From Spirochaetota bacterium (GTDB lineage: Bacteria > Spirochaetota > Spirochaetia > Treponematales > UBA12059), in the NCBI GenBank assembly GCA_026398615.1, contig JAPLSN010000018.1:1-53105 (forward strand): DNA of 53,105 nucleotides, in the 5' to 3' direction. A program made the position numbers and the translations under genes. The notes below the pieces were generated by a model. The model was not told the DNA's origin. It did not search any database and saw nothing but the letters and a program-made list of their open reading frames with translations. Below, piece by piece: positions 24,940 through 33,105 of the stretch. Each line of letters opens with the position of its first letter. The stretch's first letter is position 1.

Positions 24940-27392
24940 CGCCCGCGCCTGACTCCGGCGGTCGGTCGGGCCGAGAGCGGATCCTCCGGCCAGCGGTGCT
25001 TCGGGTAGCGGGTCCGCATGGGTTCCCTGATCTCCGGGTAGGCCGTCCGCCAGAAGCTTCCGAGGTCGGACGTGGTCTGGAGCGGGCGCGACGCCGGAGA
25101 GAGGAGGAGGAACACGAGCGGGCGGCCGAGGAGGCGGGGGCCCTCGCGGAGGCCGAAGAGCTCCTGTATCTTCGCTTCCACCCGCGGGTCGGCATCCGGC
25201 GGGTAGTCGATGAACCGGGAGGAGCCGGCGGGCGTTTCCAGCCTGTCCGGGACCTCCCGGGCGAGGAAGCGGCAGTTTTCCGGACCGGCGCGGGCGCGCA
25301 AGGCGTCCAGGACGGCGCCAGCGTCGATGACGCCTCGCGGATCGGAGGTGACAAAGGGCGAAAGCCATCCGTCCGCGCTTGCCGCGAGTGCCCGGTCGGA
25401 AAAATCCGGCAGGGCGCGTTCCGGGGCGGCGCGGGCGGCGAAGCGGACGCGCGAAAGGAAACGCCCGCAGGCCCCGTCGAGGGGCAGCGAGGCGAAGCCT
25501 TCCCGCCGTACGCGTTCGGCGACGGCGGCCGCGAGTTCGCTTCGGTCGGGCAGGGTCGACGTCCGTTCGGAAACCGTGATTCTCCCGAACTTGGTCCTGG
25601 CGAAGGCTTTCGCCTTCCATCCGTCCCATTCGACCGGCGTTTCGGTCGTAGTCCGCCCCGCGAGGACGATCGCGACTTCCCCCTCGGCCAGGGGCAGGGC
25701 GAGCCGGATGACGCCTTCCGGATCTCCCGCGTCCACCTCCGGCGCCACGATCCATTCCGCCGCCGGAAACGTCGGAGCCATTCGCGCCCTCCGGCCCGAG
25801 GGGAAGGCATACAGCCCGTCACCCACCAGCCTGGCGAGCCTGTCCGGGTAACCCGCGGCGATCGCAGTCGCGGCGGATCCGGGATCGACGCCATGGGCGT
25901 TCCATCTCCTGCCGACCGAGCCGGAGAGCCGCGCGAGTTCCTTCCCGGCCCGCTCGAAAGATGCCCGCTCGTCAGGCCCGTCCGCGTTTCCCGCCGCGAA
26001 TCGTTCCAGGGTATCCACAAGCGGCCCTTCCCCGCGGTCCCTGCCGCCTGAATCCCGTTCGGAGAGGAGGACTGCAGCGGCGGCGGCGGTATCGAAGCGG
26101 TTTTCCCCGATCCCCTCGCCGACGATGGCCGCGAGCCGCGGATGGAGTCCCCATGCCGCCGCCTTGCGCCCGGGTTCCGTCGCGTTCCCGACGTCATCGA
26201 CCATGCCGAGAGACTGCAGCAGGTTTCTCGCGGCGTTCCACGAGGCGTCGGGGGGAGGATCGGGCCAGCGCAGGCGCCGCGGATCCCTTTCGCCGAAAAA
26301 CGCGATTTCGAGCGCCGTCCGCGCGAGTTCCGTCCGCAGGATCTCGGGAGCCTGCGCCGGGGACAGGACTTCGTTTTCGTTCCAGAAGCGGACGCACTTT
26401 CCAGGCCCGAGCCTCCCGGCCCGGCCCCTGCGCTGGTCGGCCCTGTCCCCCGGTATGCGTTCGGTGGTCAGCCTGTCCATGCCGGAGCGCGGGTGGAAGC
26501 GCGCGACTCGCGCCCAGCCGGAATCCGCGACGGCGGTCACACGCGGCACGGTGAGGCTCGTTTCGGCCACGTTCGTCGCGAGCACCACCCGCTTCCGGGT
26601 TCCCTCCGGCGGGGCGAGGACGGCCCGTTGTTCATCGAGGGGCATGGAACCGTGGAGGAGCCGGATCTCAAGGCCCGTTCCCGTTTCCCGGAGCAGGGCC
26701 GCTACCCCGAGCATCTGGGCCATGCCGGGCAGGAAGGCGAGGACGTCGCCGGGAGTCTCACCCGCCAGCGCCACGACGCCTTCTGCGAAAGAGCGTTCCC
26801 AGTGCGGCTCGGGCATCGCGCGGTAGCGGGTTTCCACGGGGAAGGCCCGGCCTGGCGCGGTGATCGACCCGCACCCGAGGAAGGAGGCCAGGCGCTCCGT
26901 CTCGAGCGTGGCCGACATGAGGAGGATGGCGAGATCGGGCCGGATTCCCCGCACTTCGAGCGCGAGGGCCAGGGCGAGGTCCGCGTGGACCGAGCGCTCG
27001 TGGAATTCGTCGAACACCAGCGCCGATACGCCGTCCAGGCCGGGATCGTCCTGGATCGCGCGCGTCAGGAGGGCTTCGGTGAGGAACTCGATCCTCGTTG
27101 AAGACGAGACGCGGGTTTCGTAGCGTACCCGGTATCCCGCGATGCCCCCGACGCGGTCTCCGAAGAGCTCGGCCACGCGTTGGGCGGCCGCCGCGGCCGC
27201 GAGCCTGCGGGGTTCCAGGACGAGGATGCGCCCCGGGAATTCCGGGAGCAAGGCCAGGAAGGGCGGGACCAGGGTCGTCTTGCCGGAGCCGGGTTCGGCG
27301 CAGAGGACCAGGAGCCGGTCCCGGGCGAGTCTTTCCGCCACTGCGGGCAGGAAGGGGACGAGGGGAAGGTCCGGGAACGCGTACGGCCGCAT
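24936..27392 (-). CDS. hrpB: ATP-dependent RNA helicase HrpB
   Basis: An 818-residue DEAH/RHA-type helicase (E. coli HrpB 809). Walker A is AEPGSGKTT (about residues 32-40), with DEFHERS as motif II, SATLE as motif III, ATNVAETSLTV as motif V and QRRGRAGR as motif VI. The C-terminal HrpB domain ends with YPEIREPMRTRYPKHRWPEDP, the diagnostic tail. The cellular role of HrpB is poorly known in most bacteria. The frame is open 132 codons further upstream, but homology begins at ATG 27392. A weak CAGAAT lies 6 bases before it and no Shine-Dalgarno is seen. It is divergent from the nuclease-like gene, with 93 bases between the starts. Confidence 0.93.
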   Translation of the reverse strand: MRPYAFPDLPLVPFLPAVAERLARDRLLVLCAEPGSGKTTLVPPFLALLPEFPGRILVLEPRRLAAAAAAQRVAELFGDRVGGIAGYRVRYETRVSSSTRIEFLTEALLTRAIQDDPGLDGVSALVFDEFHERSVHADLALALALEVRGIRPDLAILLMSATLETERLASFLGCGSITAPGRAFPVETRYRAMPEPHWERSFAEGVVALAGETPGDVLAFLPGMAQMLGVAALLRETGTGLEIRLLHGSMPLDEQRAVLAPPEGTRKRVVLATNVAETSLTVPRVTAVADSGWARVARFHPRSGMDRLTTERIPGDRADQRRGRAGRLGPGKCVRFWNENEVLSPAQAPEILRTELARTALEIAFFGERDPRRLRWPDPPPDASWNAARNLLQSLGMVDDVGNATEPGRKAAAWGLHPRLAAIVGEGIGENRFDTAAAAAVLLSERDSGGRDRGEGPLVDTLERFAAGNADGPDERASFERAGKELARLSGSVGRRWNAHGVDPGSAATAIAAGYPDRLARLVGDGLYAFPSGRRARMAPTFPAAEWIVAPEVDAGDPEGVIRLALPLAEGEVAIVLAGRTTTETPVEWDGWKAKAFARTKFGRITVSERTSTLPDRSELAAAVAERVRREGFASLPLDGACGRFLSRVRFAARAAPERALPDFSDRALAASADGWLSPFVTSDPRGVIDAGAVLDALRARAGPENCRFLAREVPDRLETPAGSSRFIDYPPDADPRVEAKIQELFGLREGPRLLGRPLVFLLLSPASRPLQTTSDLGSFWRTAYPEIREPMRTRYPKHRWPEDPLSARPTAGVRRGR

Positions 27393-27445
27393 GCGCGGAT
27401 TCTGGCGATTTGCGGGCCGAGGCGCAACGGGTGCGCGGGAGGCGC

Positions 27446-27475
27446 TTGCCTCGGCAAGGAAAAGATCGGCATACT
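27446..27475 (+). promoter_or_regulatory. Predicted promoter of the nuclease-like gene
   Basis: TTGCCT (27446-27451), an 18-base spacer and CATACT (27470-27475), 10 bases before the GTG at 27486. The leader would be only about 3 bases. Confidence 0.4.
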
Positions 27476-27485
27476 CGCGCTCATC

Positions 27486-28277
27486 GTGAAGCCAATCAAG
27501 CGTTCCGCTTTCCGCGGCGATTCGGGCGCGGTCGCCGAGCGGCCGGGGATAGGCCTCTACGGCGAAACGTCCCTCCACGACGCGCTCAAGCGCGCGTACG
27601 CCTGTCCCGGTGACCTCTTCGAAGCATCCGTCGACGGTTCGGTCATCGACGTCGTCCGCGCGGACGGCGAGCTCGTGGAGGTGCAGACTTCGTCCCTGCG
27701 CGCCCTCAAGCCCAAGCTCGAAGCCCTCTGCCGCACGCACCGCGTCAGGATCGTGCATCCCGTCATCGCGCTGAAGACCATCATCCACATCGATGCGGGG
27801 TCAGGCATCGAAAAGCCCGGCAGGAAGAGCCCCAAGCGCGGCGACCTCTGGTCGGCCTTCGACGAACTGGTCAAGGCCGCATGGATACCCTGCTTGCGCA
27901 ACCTGAGCCTCGAACTGGTGTTCGTGTCCGTCCGCGAGACATGGGTGAACGACGGGCAGGGCTCGTGGCGCCGCAAGGGTTCGCGGGTCCGCGACCGCGA
28001 GCTGGAAGCCATCCTCGACACCAGGGTCTTTTCGAAACGCTCGGACTGGATGTCGCTCGTTCCCCGGGAGCTCCCGCCGCCCTGGTCATCGGAAACCCTC
28101 GGGACCGCGCTCGGCATTCCCGCGCCCCGCGCCCGCAAGGTGCTCTATGTGCTGGCCAAGGCCGGCTTCCTCGCGGATGGGGGGAAATCGGGGAGCTGGA
28201 AGCTCTACGTCCCGGTGCCGGCTCGGCTCATTTCGCCCTGGCGAGCGCCTCGGCGGCCAGATCGAAGAATTCCTTGA
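27486..28277 (+). CDS. Conserved unknown protein, nuclease-like N-terminus and winged-helix-like C-terminus
   Basis: 263 residues from GTG 27486. The N-terminal half (GLYGETSLHDALKRAYACPG, then VDGSVIDVVRADGELVEVQTSS) has the D...ExQ spacing of a degenerate PD-(D/E)xK nuclease core. The C-terminal part (WSSETLGTALGIPAPRARKV, VLYVLAKAGFLADGGKSG) looks like a winged helix. The middle WRRKGSRVRDRELE is basic. I have the impression of similar uncharacterised proteins in Chloroflexi and Actinobacteria, but know no function. The frame is open upstream inside hrpB on the other strand. The GTG fits the promoter at 27446-27475. The last ~50 bases overlap the convergent FMN-binding gene. Confidence 0.7.
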   Translation: MKPIKRSAFRGDSGAVAERPGIGLYGETSLHDALKRAYACPGDLFEASVDGSVIDVVRADGELVEVQTSSLRALKPKLEALCRTHRVRIVHPVIALKTIIHIDAGSGIEKPGRKSPKRGDLWSAFDELVKAAWIPCLRNLSLELVFVSVRETWVNDGQGSWRRKGSRVRDRELEAILDTRVFSKRSDWMSLVPRELPPPWSSETLGTALGIPAPRARKVLYVLAKAGFLADGGKSGSWKLYVPVPARLISPWRAPRRPDRRIP

Positions 28278-29031
28278 CGCTGATGGACACGCCGGAAACG
28301 GCGTCGATGTGGCCCGCGTTGTCCTTGTAGGCGACTTTCGACGGATCCTGGATGCCGATGAAGTACCTGGCGACCGCGTTGGCCTGGGCCGTCCAGGGCG
28401 TGCCGCCCTGCTTCATCGTGTACTTGCCCGCCTTGACGGCCGACTTCCTGTCGGCTCCGGTCTTGTCGACGGCGTTCCAGCTCGCACCGACGACGATGCC
28501 CTGCTTGACGAAGACGTCCACGATTCCCTTCCAGCCGGAGGAGGACAAGGCGGCCGATTCGGCGTGCCAGACGCCGTCCTTGTATTTGCCCCTGACGACC
28601 GGATCGCCCGTGGCGGCCTGCTTCGCCAGTGCGAAGAAACCGGACACGGTCAGGCTGGCGCCGGAGATGGCGTCCGTCTTGCCGTCCTTGTCGAACCTGG
28701 AGAAGGCGAAGTCCTGGGTCCTGACGATGTAGTCTTCGGCCGCCTTGGCCTGTTCGTGCCATTCCCTGCCGAGCCTGGACGCCTTGACCAGGCCGTACTT
28801 GCCGGCCTTGGACCAATCCTTCTTGAACATCGTCGCGTCGAGGTTGACGCCGTCCCATTCGACGGAAACGATCTTGCCGCCCTGGACGACGATGGTGACC
28901 ATGTCCTTCCAGCCCGACGGGCCGAAATTCTTGTCCTGGGCGAAGTGGATGCCGTCCATGAGCCTGGCCTGGGCCGAAGCTCCGGCGAGGACGATGCAGA
29001 GCATGAGCGTGATTGCGATTGTCTTCTTCAA
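28228..29031 (-). CDS. Secreted protein with two FMN-binding domains
   Basis: About 267 residues: signal peptide (KKTIAITLMLCIVLAGASA) followed by two copies of an FMN_bind domain. Each has a GWKD/GWKG-IVxVxVxxGxIV core and ends in a flavinylation motif: DAISGAS in the first and DAVSGVS in the second. In this family ApbE attaches FMN covalently to the final Ser/Thr, and the proteins carry electrons outside the membrane. The second motif has Val for the usual Ala. No ApbE gene is in the window. TTG 29031 is preferred over TTG 29088 because it starts the signal peptide, has GGGGGAT upstream, and sits about 40 bases from a good promoter. The 3' end overlaps the convergent gene by 50 bases. Confidence 0.87.
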   Translation of the reverse strand: MKKTIAITLMLCIVLAGASAQARLMDGIHFAQDKNFGPSGWKDMVTIVVQGGKIVSVEWDGVNLDATMFKKDWSKAGKYGLVKASRLGREWHEQAKAAEDYIVRTQDFAFSRFDKDGKTDAISGASLTVSGFFALAKQAATGDPVVRGKYKDGVWHAESAALSSSGWKGIVDVFVKQGIVVGASWNAVDKTGADRKSAVKAGKYTMKQGGTPWTAQANAVARYFIGIQDPSKVAYKDNAGHIDAVSGVSISVKEFFDLAAEALARAK

Positions 29032-29077
29032 GGCGATCCCCCATGATACTGGCTGGTCTGTAAAATAGAGCTTCTCT

Positions 29078-29108
29078 AATATAGGCAAATTACTACTAAA
29101 TGTGTCAA
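29078..29108 (-). promoter_or_regulatory. Predicted promoter of the FMN-binding gene
   Basis: On the - strand, a consensus TTGACA (29108-29103), a 19-base spacer and TATATT (29083-29078), in a local A+T-rich patch. The start site would fall near 29071. Confidence 0.6.
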
Positions 29109-29150
29109 GTAAAACATGATATTTTTAGTCAGGTATGCTTCCACCCATAT

Positions 29151-29456
29151 TCAGACGATGACAACGGAATTCTGGGAATCCTTGTACGGACTCGGAAAAT
29201 ACTTGTCGGCGTTCCAGTCGTTTTCCCAGCGTTCGCCGTCCAGGAAATAGCGGAAGAGGTATTCCCGGCCCGCTTCGAGCCGCATGGCAGCTTCGAAGGA
29301 ACCGTCCGGGTTGCGCGACATCGTCGTGGCATTGAGGTTCCAGTCATTGAAATCCCCGACCAGGTTGACCTTGCCGACATTGCGGGCGGCTTCAGAGGCA
29401 AGGACGAAGGTGACGACACAGTACTTGCCGTCGCGCGAGTAGTCTTTTTTCAACAT
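29151..29456 (-). CDS. Stand-alone CBM48/AMPK-type glycogen-binding domain protein
   Basis: A 101-residue protein consisting only of an early-set (isoamylase-N/AMPK beta) domain. KVNLVGDFNDWN is the hallmark, followed by FEAAMRLEAGREYLFRYFLDGERWENDW. Such domains bind glycogen or starch when fused to enzymes or kinases. Here there is no catalytic partner in the protein or beside it. There is no signal peptide, so it is cytoplasmic. A clear GGAGG lies upstream of ATG 29456. It lies upstream of, and on the same strand as, the FMN-binding gene, but a promoter separates them. Confidence 0.88.
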   Translation of the reverse strand: MLKKDYSRDGKYCVVTFVLASEAARNVGKVNLVGDFNDWNLNATTMSRNPDGSFEAAMRLEAGREYLFRYFLDGERWENDWNADKYFPSPYKDSQNSVVIV

Positions 29457-29637
29457 CCCGATTCCTCCGCGCGTAACCGGATTCGACCCGTCATGCGACC
29501 GTCGGCTGATCCACCTTCAAGTATACGCGTCGTCGGCGGCGATTCAAGTGCGGCTTGACAGCCCTTCGGACAGCGCGTAGGGTGGGGGCGGGATGCCGTC
29601 CGGTTTTCGCCCCGGCATCATGAGGAGGAACAATCCG

Positions 29638-30948
29638 ATGAACGCACTGGCTGAAGAACTCAACAAGATCCTGGACGGGACGGCCGCTTTCAGGCTGCTT
29701 TCGGAGTCGGGCAAGCGCATGTATTTCCCGAAGGGCATCCTTTCGCAGTCAGCGGAGGCCACCGAAAAAGCCCACAGGTTCAACGCGACGATCGGCATGG
29801 CCTGGGACGGCGACGGCCCGATGATCCTCGACGCCATACGGGACCAGCTGCCAGGCCTTTCCAGGTCGGAAGCCGTGGCGTACGCGCCGACCGCGGGCGT
29901 GCCGGCGCTCCGCAAGCGCTGGAAGCAGGAGATCGGGCGGAAGAATCCCTCGCTCAAGGGCAAGAGCTGTTCGCTCCCGGTCGTCGTTCCCGGCCTGACC
30001 GCAGGCGTATCCTTCCTTGCCGACCTGTTCATGGAGCCAGGCGACGCCGTGGTGCTCCCCGAGATGTTCTGGCCGAACTACCGGCTCATCATGGAAGAGC
30101 GCAAGGGAGCCATGCTTCTCAGCTACCCGATGTTCGACGGGAACGGCGGCTTCAACGTCAAGGGGTTTTCGAACGCGCTGGAGCAGGCCGGGCGTCGCTG
30201 CCGCAAGATCCTGACCATCCTCAACTTCCCGAACAACCCGACCGGCTACTCGCCGACCCTCGCTGAAGCGGACGCCATCGTGGCCGCCATGGATCGCGTC
30301 GCGGCTTCCGGCGTGGACCTCCTCGTCATCGCCGACGACGCCTACTTCGGCCTCCAGTACGAGGATGGCTGTCTCCAGGAATCCATCTTCGCCCGCATGG
30401 CCGACCGTCACCCGAGCATCCTGGCCGCCAAGGTGGACGGGCCCACCAAGGAAGACTACGTCTGGGGATTCCGCGCCGGCTTCATCACCTTCTCCTGCTC
30501 GGGGATGACCGACCCGCAGTACGAAGCCCTCATGAAGAAGCTCATGGGCGTCGTCCGCTCGGCCGTATCCAACACGACGGCCCCCACGCAGTACATCCTC
30601 CTCAAGGCCCTGGACAGCCCCGGCTACGCCGACCAGAAACTCAAGTTCAGGGCCATCCTCGAGGAACGATACCACGTCGTGAAACGCTTCGTCGAATCGC
30701 GCGAGGCGCCCGACTGTCTGAGGCCGCTCCCCTTCAACTCCGGATACTTCATGAGCTTCGAGTGCTCCGGGATCTCCGCGGAGGGCCTGCGTCTCAAACT
30801 GCTCAACGACTACGGGATCGGCACGATCTCCATGCAGGAAAAATGGCTCCGCGTGGCGTTTTCGAGCGTGGCGGAAAAGGACATCGACGCGCTGTTCGCG
30901 GACATCTACGAAGCCGCGAGGAAACTCTCCGACGCCAGCAGCAAGTGA
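29638..30948 (+). CDS. PLP-dependent aminotransferase, class I/II
   Basis: A 436-residue fold-type I aminotransferase. NFPNNPTGY begins at residue 196, the cofactor-binding Asp/Tyr pair is in IADDAYFGLQ (about 233-236), and the Schiff-base lysine is predicted as Lys271 in GPTKEDYVWGFRAGF. It transfers amino groups with pyridoxal phosphate. The substrate is not clear. The sequence around the lysine (GPTKED in place of SFSK) marks a divergent subgroup. ATG 29638 has AGGAGGA at 29622-29628. The frame extends 15 codons upstream without merit. It is probably monocistronic, divergent from the CBM48 gene. Confidence 0.9.
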   Translation: MNALAEELNKILDGTAAFRLLSESGKRMYFPKGILSQSAEATEKAHRFNATIGMAWDGDGPMILDAIRDQLPGLSRSEAVAYAPTAGVPALRKRWKQEIGRKNPSLKGKSCSLPVVVPGLTAGVSFLADLFMEPGDAVVLPEMFWPNYRLIMEERKGAMLLSYPMFDGNGGFNVKGFSNALEQAGRRCRKILTILNFPNNPTGYSPTLAEADAIVAAMDRVAASGVDLLVIADDAYFGLQYEDGCLQESIFARMADRHPSILAAKVDGPTKEDYVWGFRAGFITFSCSGMTDPQYEALMKKLMGVVRSAVSNTTAPTQYILLKALDSPGYADQKLKFRAILEERYHVVKRFVESREAPDCLRPLPFNSGYFMSFECSGISAEGLRLKLLNDYGIGTISMQEKWLRVAFSSVAEKDIDALFADIYEAARKLSDASSK

Positions 30949-30951
30949 TGC

Positions 30952-30981
30952 TTCAACCGGGACGCCGGGCCTGCCGATAAT
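30952..30981 (+). promoter_or_regulatory. Predicted rlpA promoter, leaderless
   Basis: TTCAAC (30952-30957), 18 bases, GATAAT (30976-30981), then 6 bases to the ATG at 30988. No Shine-Dalgarno is present. The -35 is weak. Confidence 0.42.
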
Positions 30982-30987
30982 GGGAAC

Positions 30988-31782
30988 ATGACGTTTCCAC
31001 GCGGAACCCTTGTCCGGTCGTCCGCCGCGGCGCTGGCCTTCCTGTTGTCCGCGGTGTTCGCGGCCGCCGAGGAGGCCCCGCTCCAGACCGGGACGGCCAG
31101 CTTCTACGGTCCCGGCTTCGACGGGCGGAAAACCGCCAACGGCGAGATCTTCCGGATGACCGAACGCACAGCCGCCCATCCCAGCCTGCCCTTCGGCACG
31201 ATGCTCCGCGTCCGCAGCCTGGATTCGGGGCTGGAGACGATAGTCCGGGTGAACGACCGGGGGCCCTTCGTGGCCGGCCGCATCATCGATCTTTCGTACA
31301 AGGCGGCCGCGGACATCGGCATGGTGGAGCGGGGCACGGCGAAGGTGGCCCTCTACATCGTCGGTCGCGGAGATGCAGGCCCCTCAGAGGGCGTACCGAT
31401 CACCCTGCCTGCCCCCTGTGTCGCCAAGCCGGTCCAACCCGCCGCTGGGGGCCTCCCCGAACCGGAAACTCCGGCCGGCATCCGGTCCGGCCCCTCCCGC
31501 GACGACGGCACGATCTCCCTGCCGGGCACCAGACCATACGCGGCCCGAAAGGGCGACATCGTCTGCAAGATCCAGGTCGCCTCGTTTTCCAGGGAAGCCA
31601 ACGCGCGCGAACTCTTCGACCGGCTCCGGTACTCCGGCTTCACCCCATCGTACGAACAGGCCCGGGGCAACATCCGGGTCGTCCTCGACGGCATACCCGA
31701 AACGGAACTGGACGCGGTCTTGACGAGGCTCGACGGGCTCGGTTACCGCCGCCTCCTCGTGAAAAAGTACCAAGTGCTGTAG
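30988..31782 (+). CDS. rlpA: RlpA-like lytic transglycosylase with SPOR domain
   Basis: 264 residues: signal peptide (about 1-27, ALAFLLSAVFAAA), a double-psi beta-barrel domain (GTASFYGPGFDGRKTANGE, AHPSLPFGTMLRV, VRVNDRGPFVAGRIIDLSY), a Pro-rich linker, and a C-terminal SPOR domain (KIQVASFSREANARELFDRL). RlpA proteins cleave glycan strands lacking stem peptides at the division septum, and SPOR brings them there. There is no lipobox, so it should be periplasmic. The catalytic Asp-Arg region NDRGPF is intact. Confidence 0.92.
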   Translation: MTFPRGTLVRSSAAALAFLLSAVFAAAEEAPLQTGTASFYGPGFDGRKTANGEIFRMTERTAAHPSLPFGTMLRVRSLDSGLETIVRVNDRGPFVAGRIIDLSYKAAADIGMVERGTAKVALYIVGRGDAGPSEGVPITLPAPCVAKPVQPAAGGLPEPETPAGIRSGPSRDDGTISLPGTRPYAARKGDIVCKIQVASFSREANARELFDRLRYSGFTPSYEQARGNIRVVLDGIPETELDAVLTRLDGLGYRRLLVKKYQVL

Positions 31783-31892
31783 CTGTCTGGTGTTGAAAGT
31801 TGTTCAGGTCGTGAACACTGGTCGTGCGTTTTTCATGAAAAAAAAGGAATCCTGGGATATACTTCTGAACAGACTTGAAACCGGAGGTTGGC

Positions 31893-32270
31893 ATGAAACG
31901 GAAATACCTGATAGTGGCCGCGGCAGCGGTGCTCATTGCGCTGGCGGGATGTACGCTCCCGGAATACCAGTTGGGATTTACGATCGATGAACTCGAGATT
32001 AACATCCCAGGTGATGGCTGGGCACGTGTTTCGTATACCATGATAAATCAAGGGTCGAAAGATATTTACAATGCATCCATAAAAATCGAAGTTGATAGCG
32101 CTGCATTTGGTACCAGTGTCAGCTCATGGACAAGCGGTTCCGATCTCACTGTTGGAGCTTCGGTAGAAGGAATAATCGACATCTTTGTCGCGGCAGGCGT
32201 ACTGGGGGGCTACCCCAATACCAGTGCCGAAGTCATCGCCGCCGGTTGGGATGACTCCGCAAGCAATTGA
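31893..32270 (+). CDS. Small putative lipoprotein
   Basis: A 125-residue protein with a lipoprotein signal (YLIVAAAAVLIALAGC; Cys near residue 20) and an immunoglobulin-like beta pattern afterwards (WARVSYTMINQGSKDIYNASIKIEV resembles a surface-protein beta domain). It is unlike any family I can name. G+C content and codon use are visibly lower than in its neighbours. GGAGG at 31883-31887 supports ATG 31893. TATACT at 31858-31863 is a plausible -10, and a 14-base palindrome (ttttt-catg-aaaaa, 31829-31842) lies upstream of it. It converges with rluA, 18 bases away. Confidence 0.75.
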   Translation: MKRKYLIVAAAAVLIALAGCTLPEYQLGFTIDELEINIPGDGWARVSYTMINQGSKDIYNASIKIEVDSAAFGTSVSSWTSGSDLTVGASVEGIIDIFVAAGVLGGYPNTSAEVIAAGWDDSASN

Positions 32271-32288
32271 TCTTCTGAAGCCAACCAG

Positions 32289-33047
32289 TCATGAGCCCCG
32301 GACGAGCCGGGCGAAGCCATCGGGCGGGGGACTCTCGAACAGGAGGGTTTCCCCGCCCTTGGTTTTGGCCAGCTCGATGGATGCGGCGTGGAGGCAGAGC
32401 CGGCCGAGGGGGTCGGTGCGGGCTCCGTAGCGCCCGTCGCCGGCCACCGGGTGGCCGATGGCGGCCAGCTGGACGCGGATCTGGTGCTTCCTGCCCGTCT
32501 CGAGTTCCAGTTCCAGGAAGCTGTAGCCGCTTCCGGCTTCGATGAGCCACCAGCGCGTCACCGCGCGCAGGGCCCCGCGCGTGTCGGGCCGGCATTCGTA
32601 CACCGTGCCCGCGCGGTTTTCCACCAGGTACGAGACGATCTCCCCGTCGTCGTCGGCGACGATTCCTTCCACCACCGCCAGGTACGTTCTCGATACCGCC
32701 AGGTCGTGCCAGCCGCCCATGAGGCTGCGCTTGGCGGCCGCGTTCTTGCCGAAGACCACGATGCCGGAAGTGTCGCGGTCGATGCGGTGGATGACGGCGG
32801 CCCGACCTCGCGGATTCGTCCGCTGTATCCTGGCCGTCACGAACCCGTACACGCTGTGGCCGCGCCCGCCGTCCGGCGCGATGACGGGCAGGCCCGAGGG
32901 CTTGTCGACCACGATGATGTCGTCGTCTTCATAGATGAATTCGACCTGCAACCGGCCCCCGCGGCCGCCCGAGGACTGGCGCGGACGGGAATCCCGGCGC
33001 GTTGGCGGGCGTGGGTTGTCCCGGCGGGGCGGACGATGGCTTTTCAT
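32289..33047 (-). CDS. RluA-family pseudouridine synthase
   Basis: A 252-residue enzyme converting uridine to pseudouridine in rRNA or tRNA. The catalytic Asp90 is in HRIDRDTSG, preceded by DDDIIVVDKPSGLPV and followed by GRKHQIRVQLAAIGHPVAGDGRYG and RLCLHA. The first ~32 residues are a basic, Arg/Pro-rich tail in place of the S4 domain of some relatives. The rRNA or tRNA site cannot be told. TATACT lies 7 bases before the ATG, with no Shine-Dalgarno. Confidence 0.93.
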   Translation of the reverse strand: MKSHRPPRRDNPRPPTRRDSRPRQSSGGRGGRLQVEFIYEDDDIIVVDKPSGLPVIAPDGGRGHSVYGFVTARIQRTNPRGRAAVIHRIDRDTSGIVVFGKNAAAKRSLMGGWHDLAVSRTYLAVVEGIVADDDGEIVSYLVENRAGTVYECRPDTRGALRAVTRWWLIEAGSGYSFLELELETGRKHQIRVQLAAIGHPVAGDGRYGARTDPLGRLCLHAASIELAKTKGGETLLFESPPPDGFARLVRGS

Positions 33048-33054
33048 GGAAGGG

Positions 33055-33083
33055 AGTATACCCGGGCGGCGGGCGGCGGTCGA
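33055..33083 (-). promoter_or_regulatory. Predicted promoter of the RluA-family gene, leaderless
   Basis: On the - strand, TCGACC (33083-33078), 17 bases and TATACT (33060-33055), 7 bases before the ATG at 33047. Confidence 0.45.
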
Positions 33084-33105
33084 CGGGTTGGCCGCCTGGC
33101 GAGGG

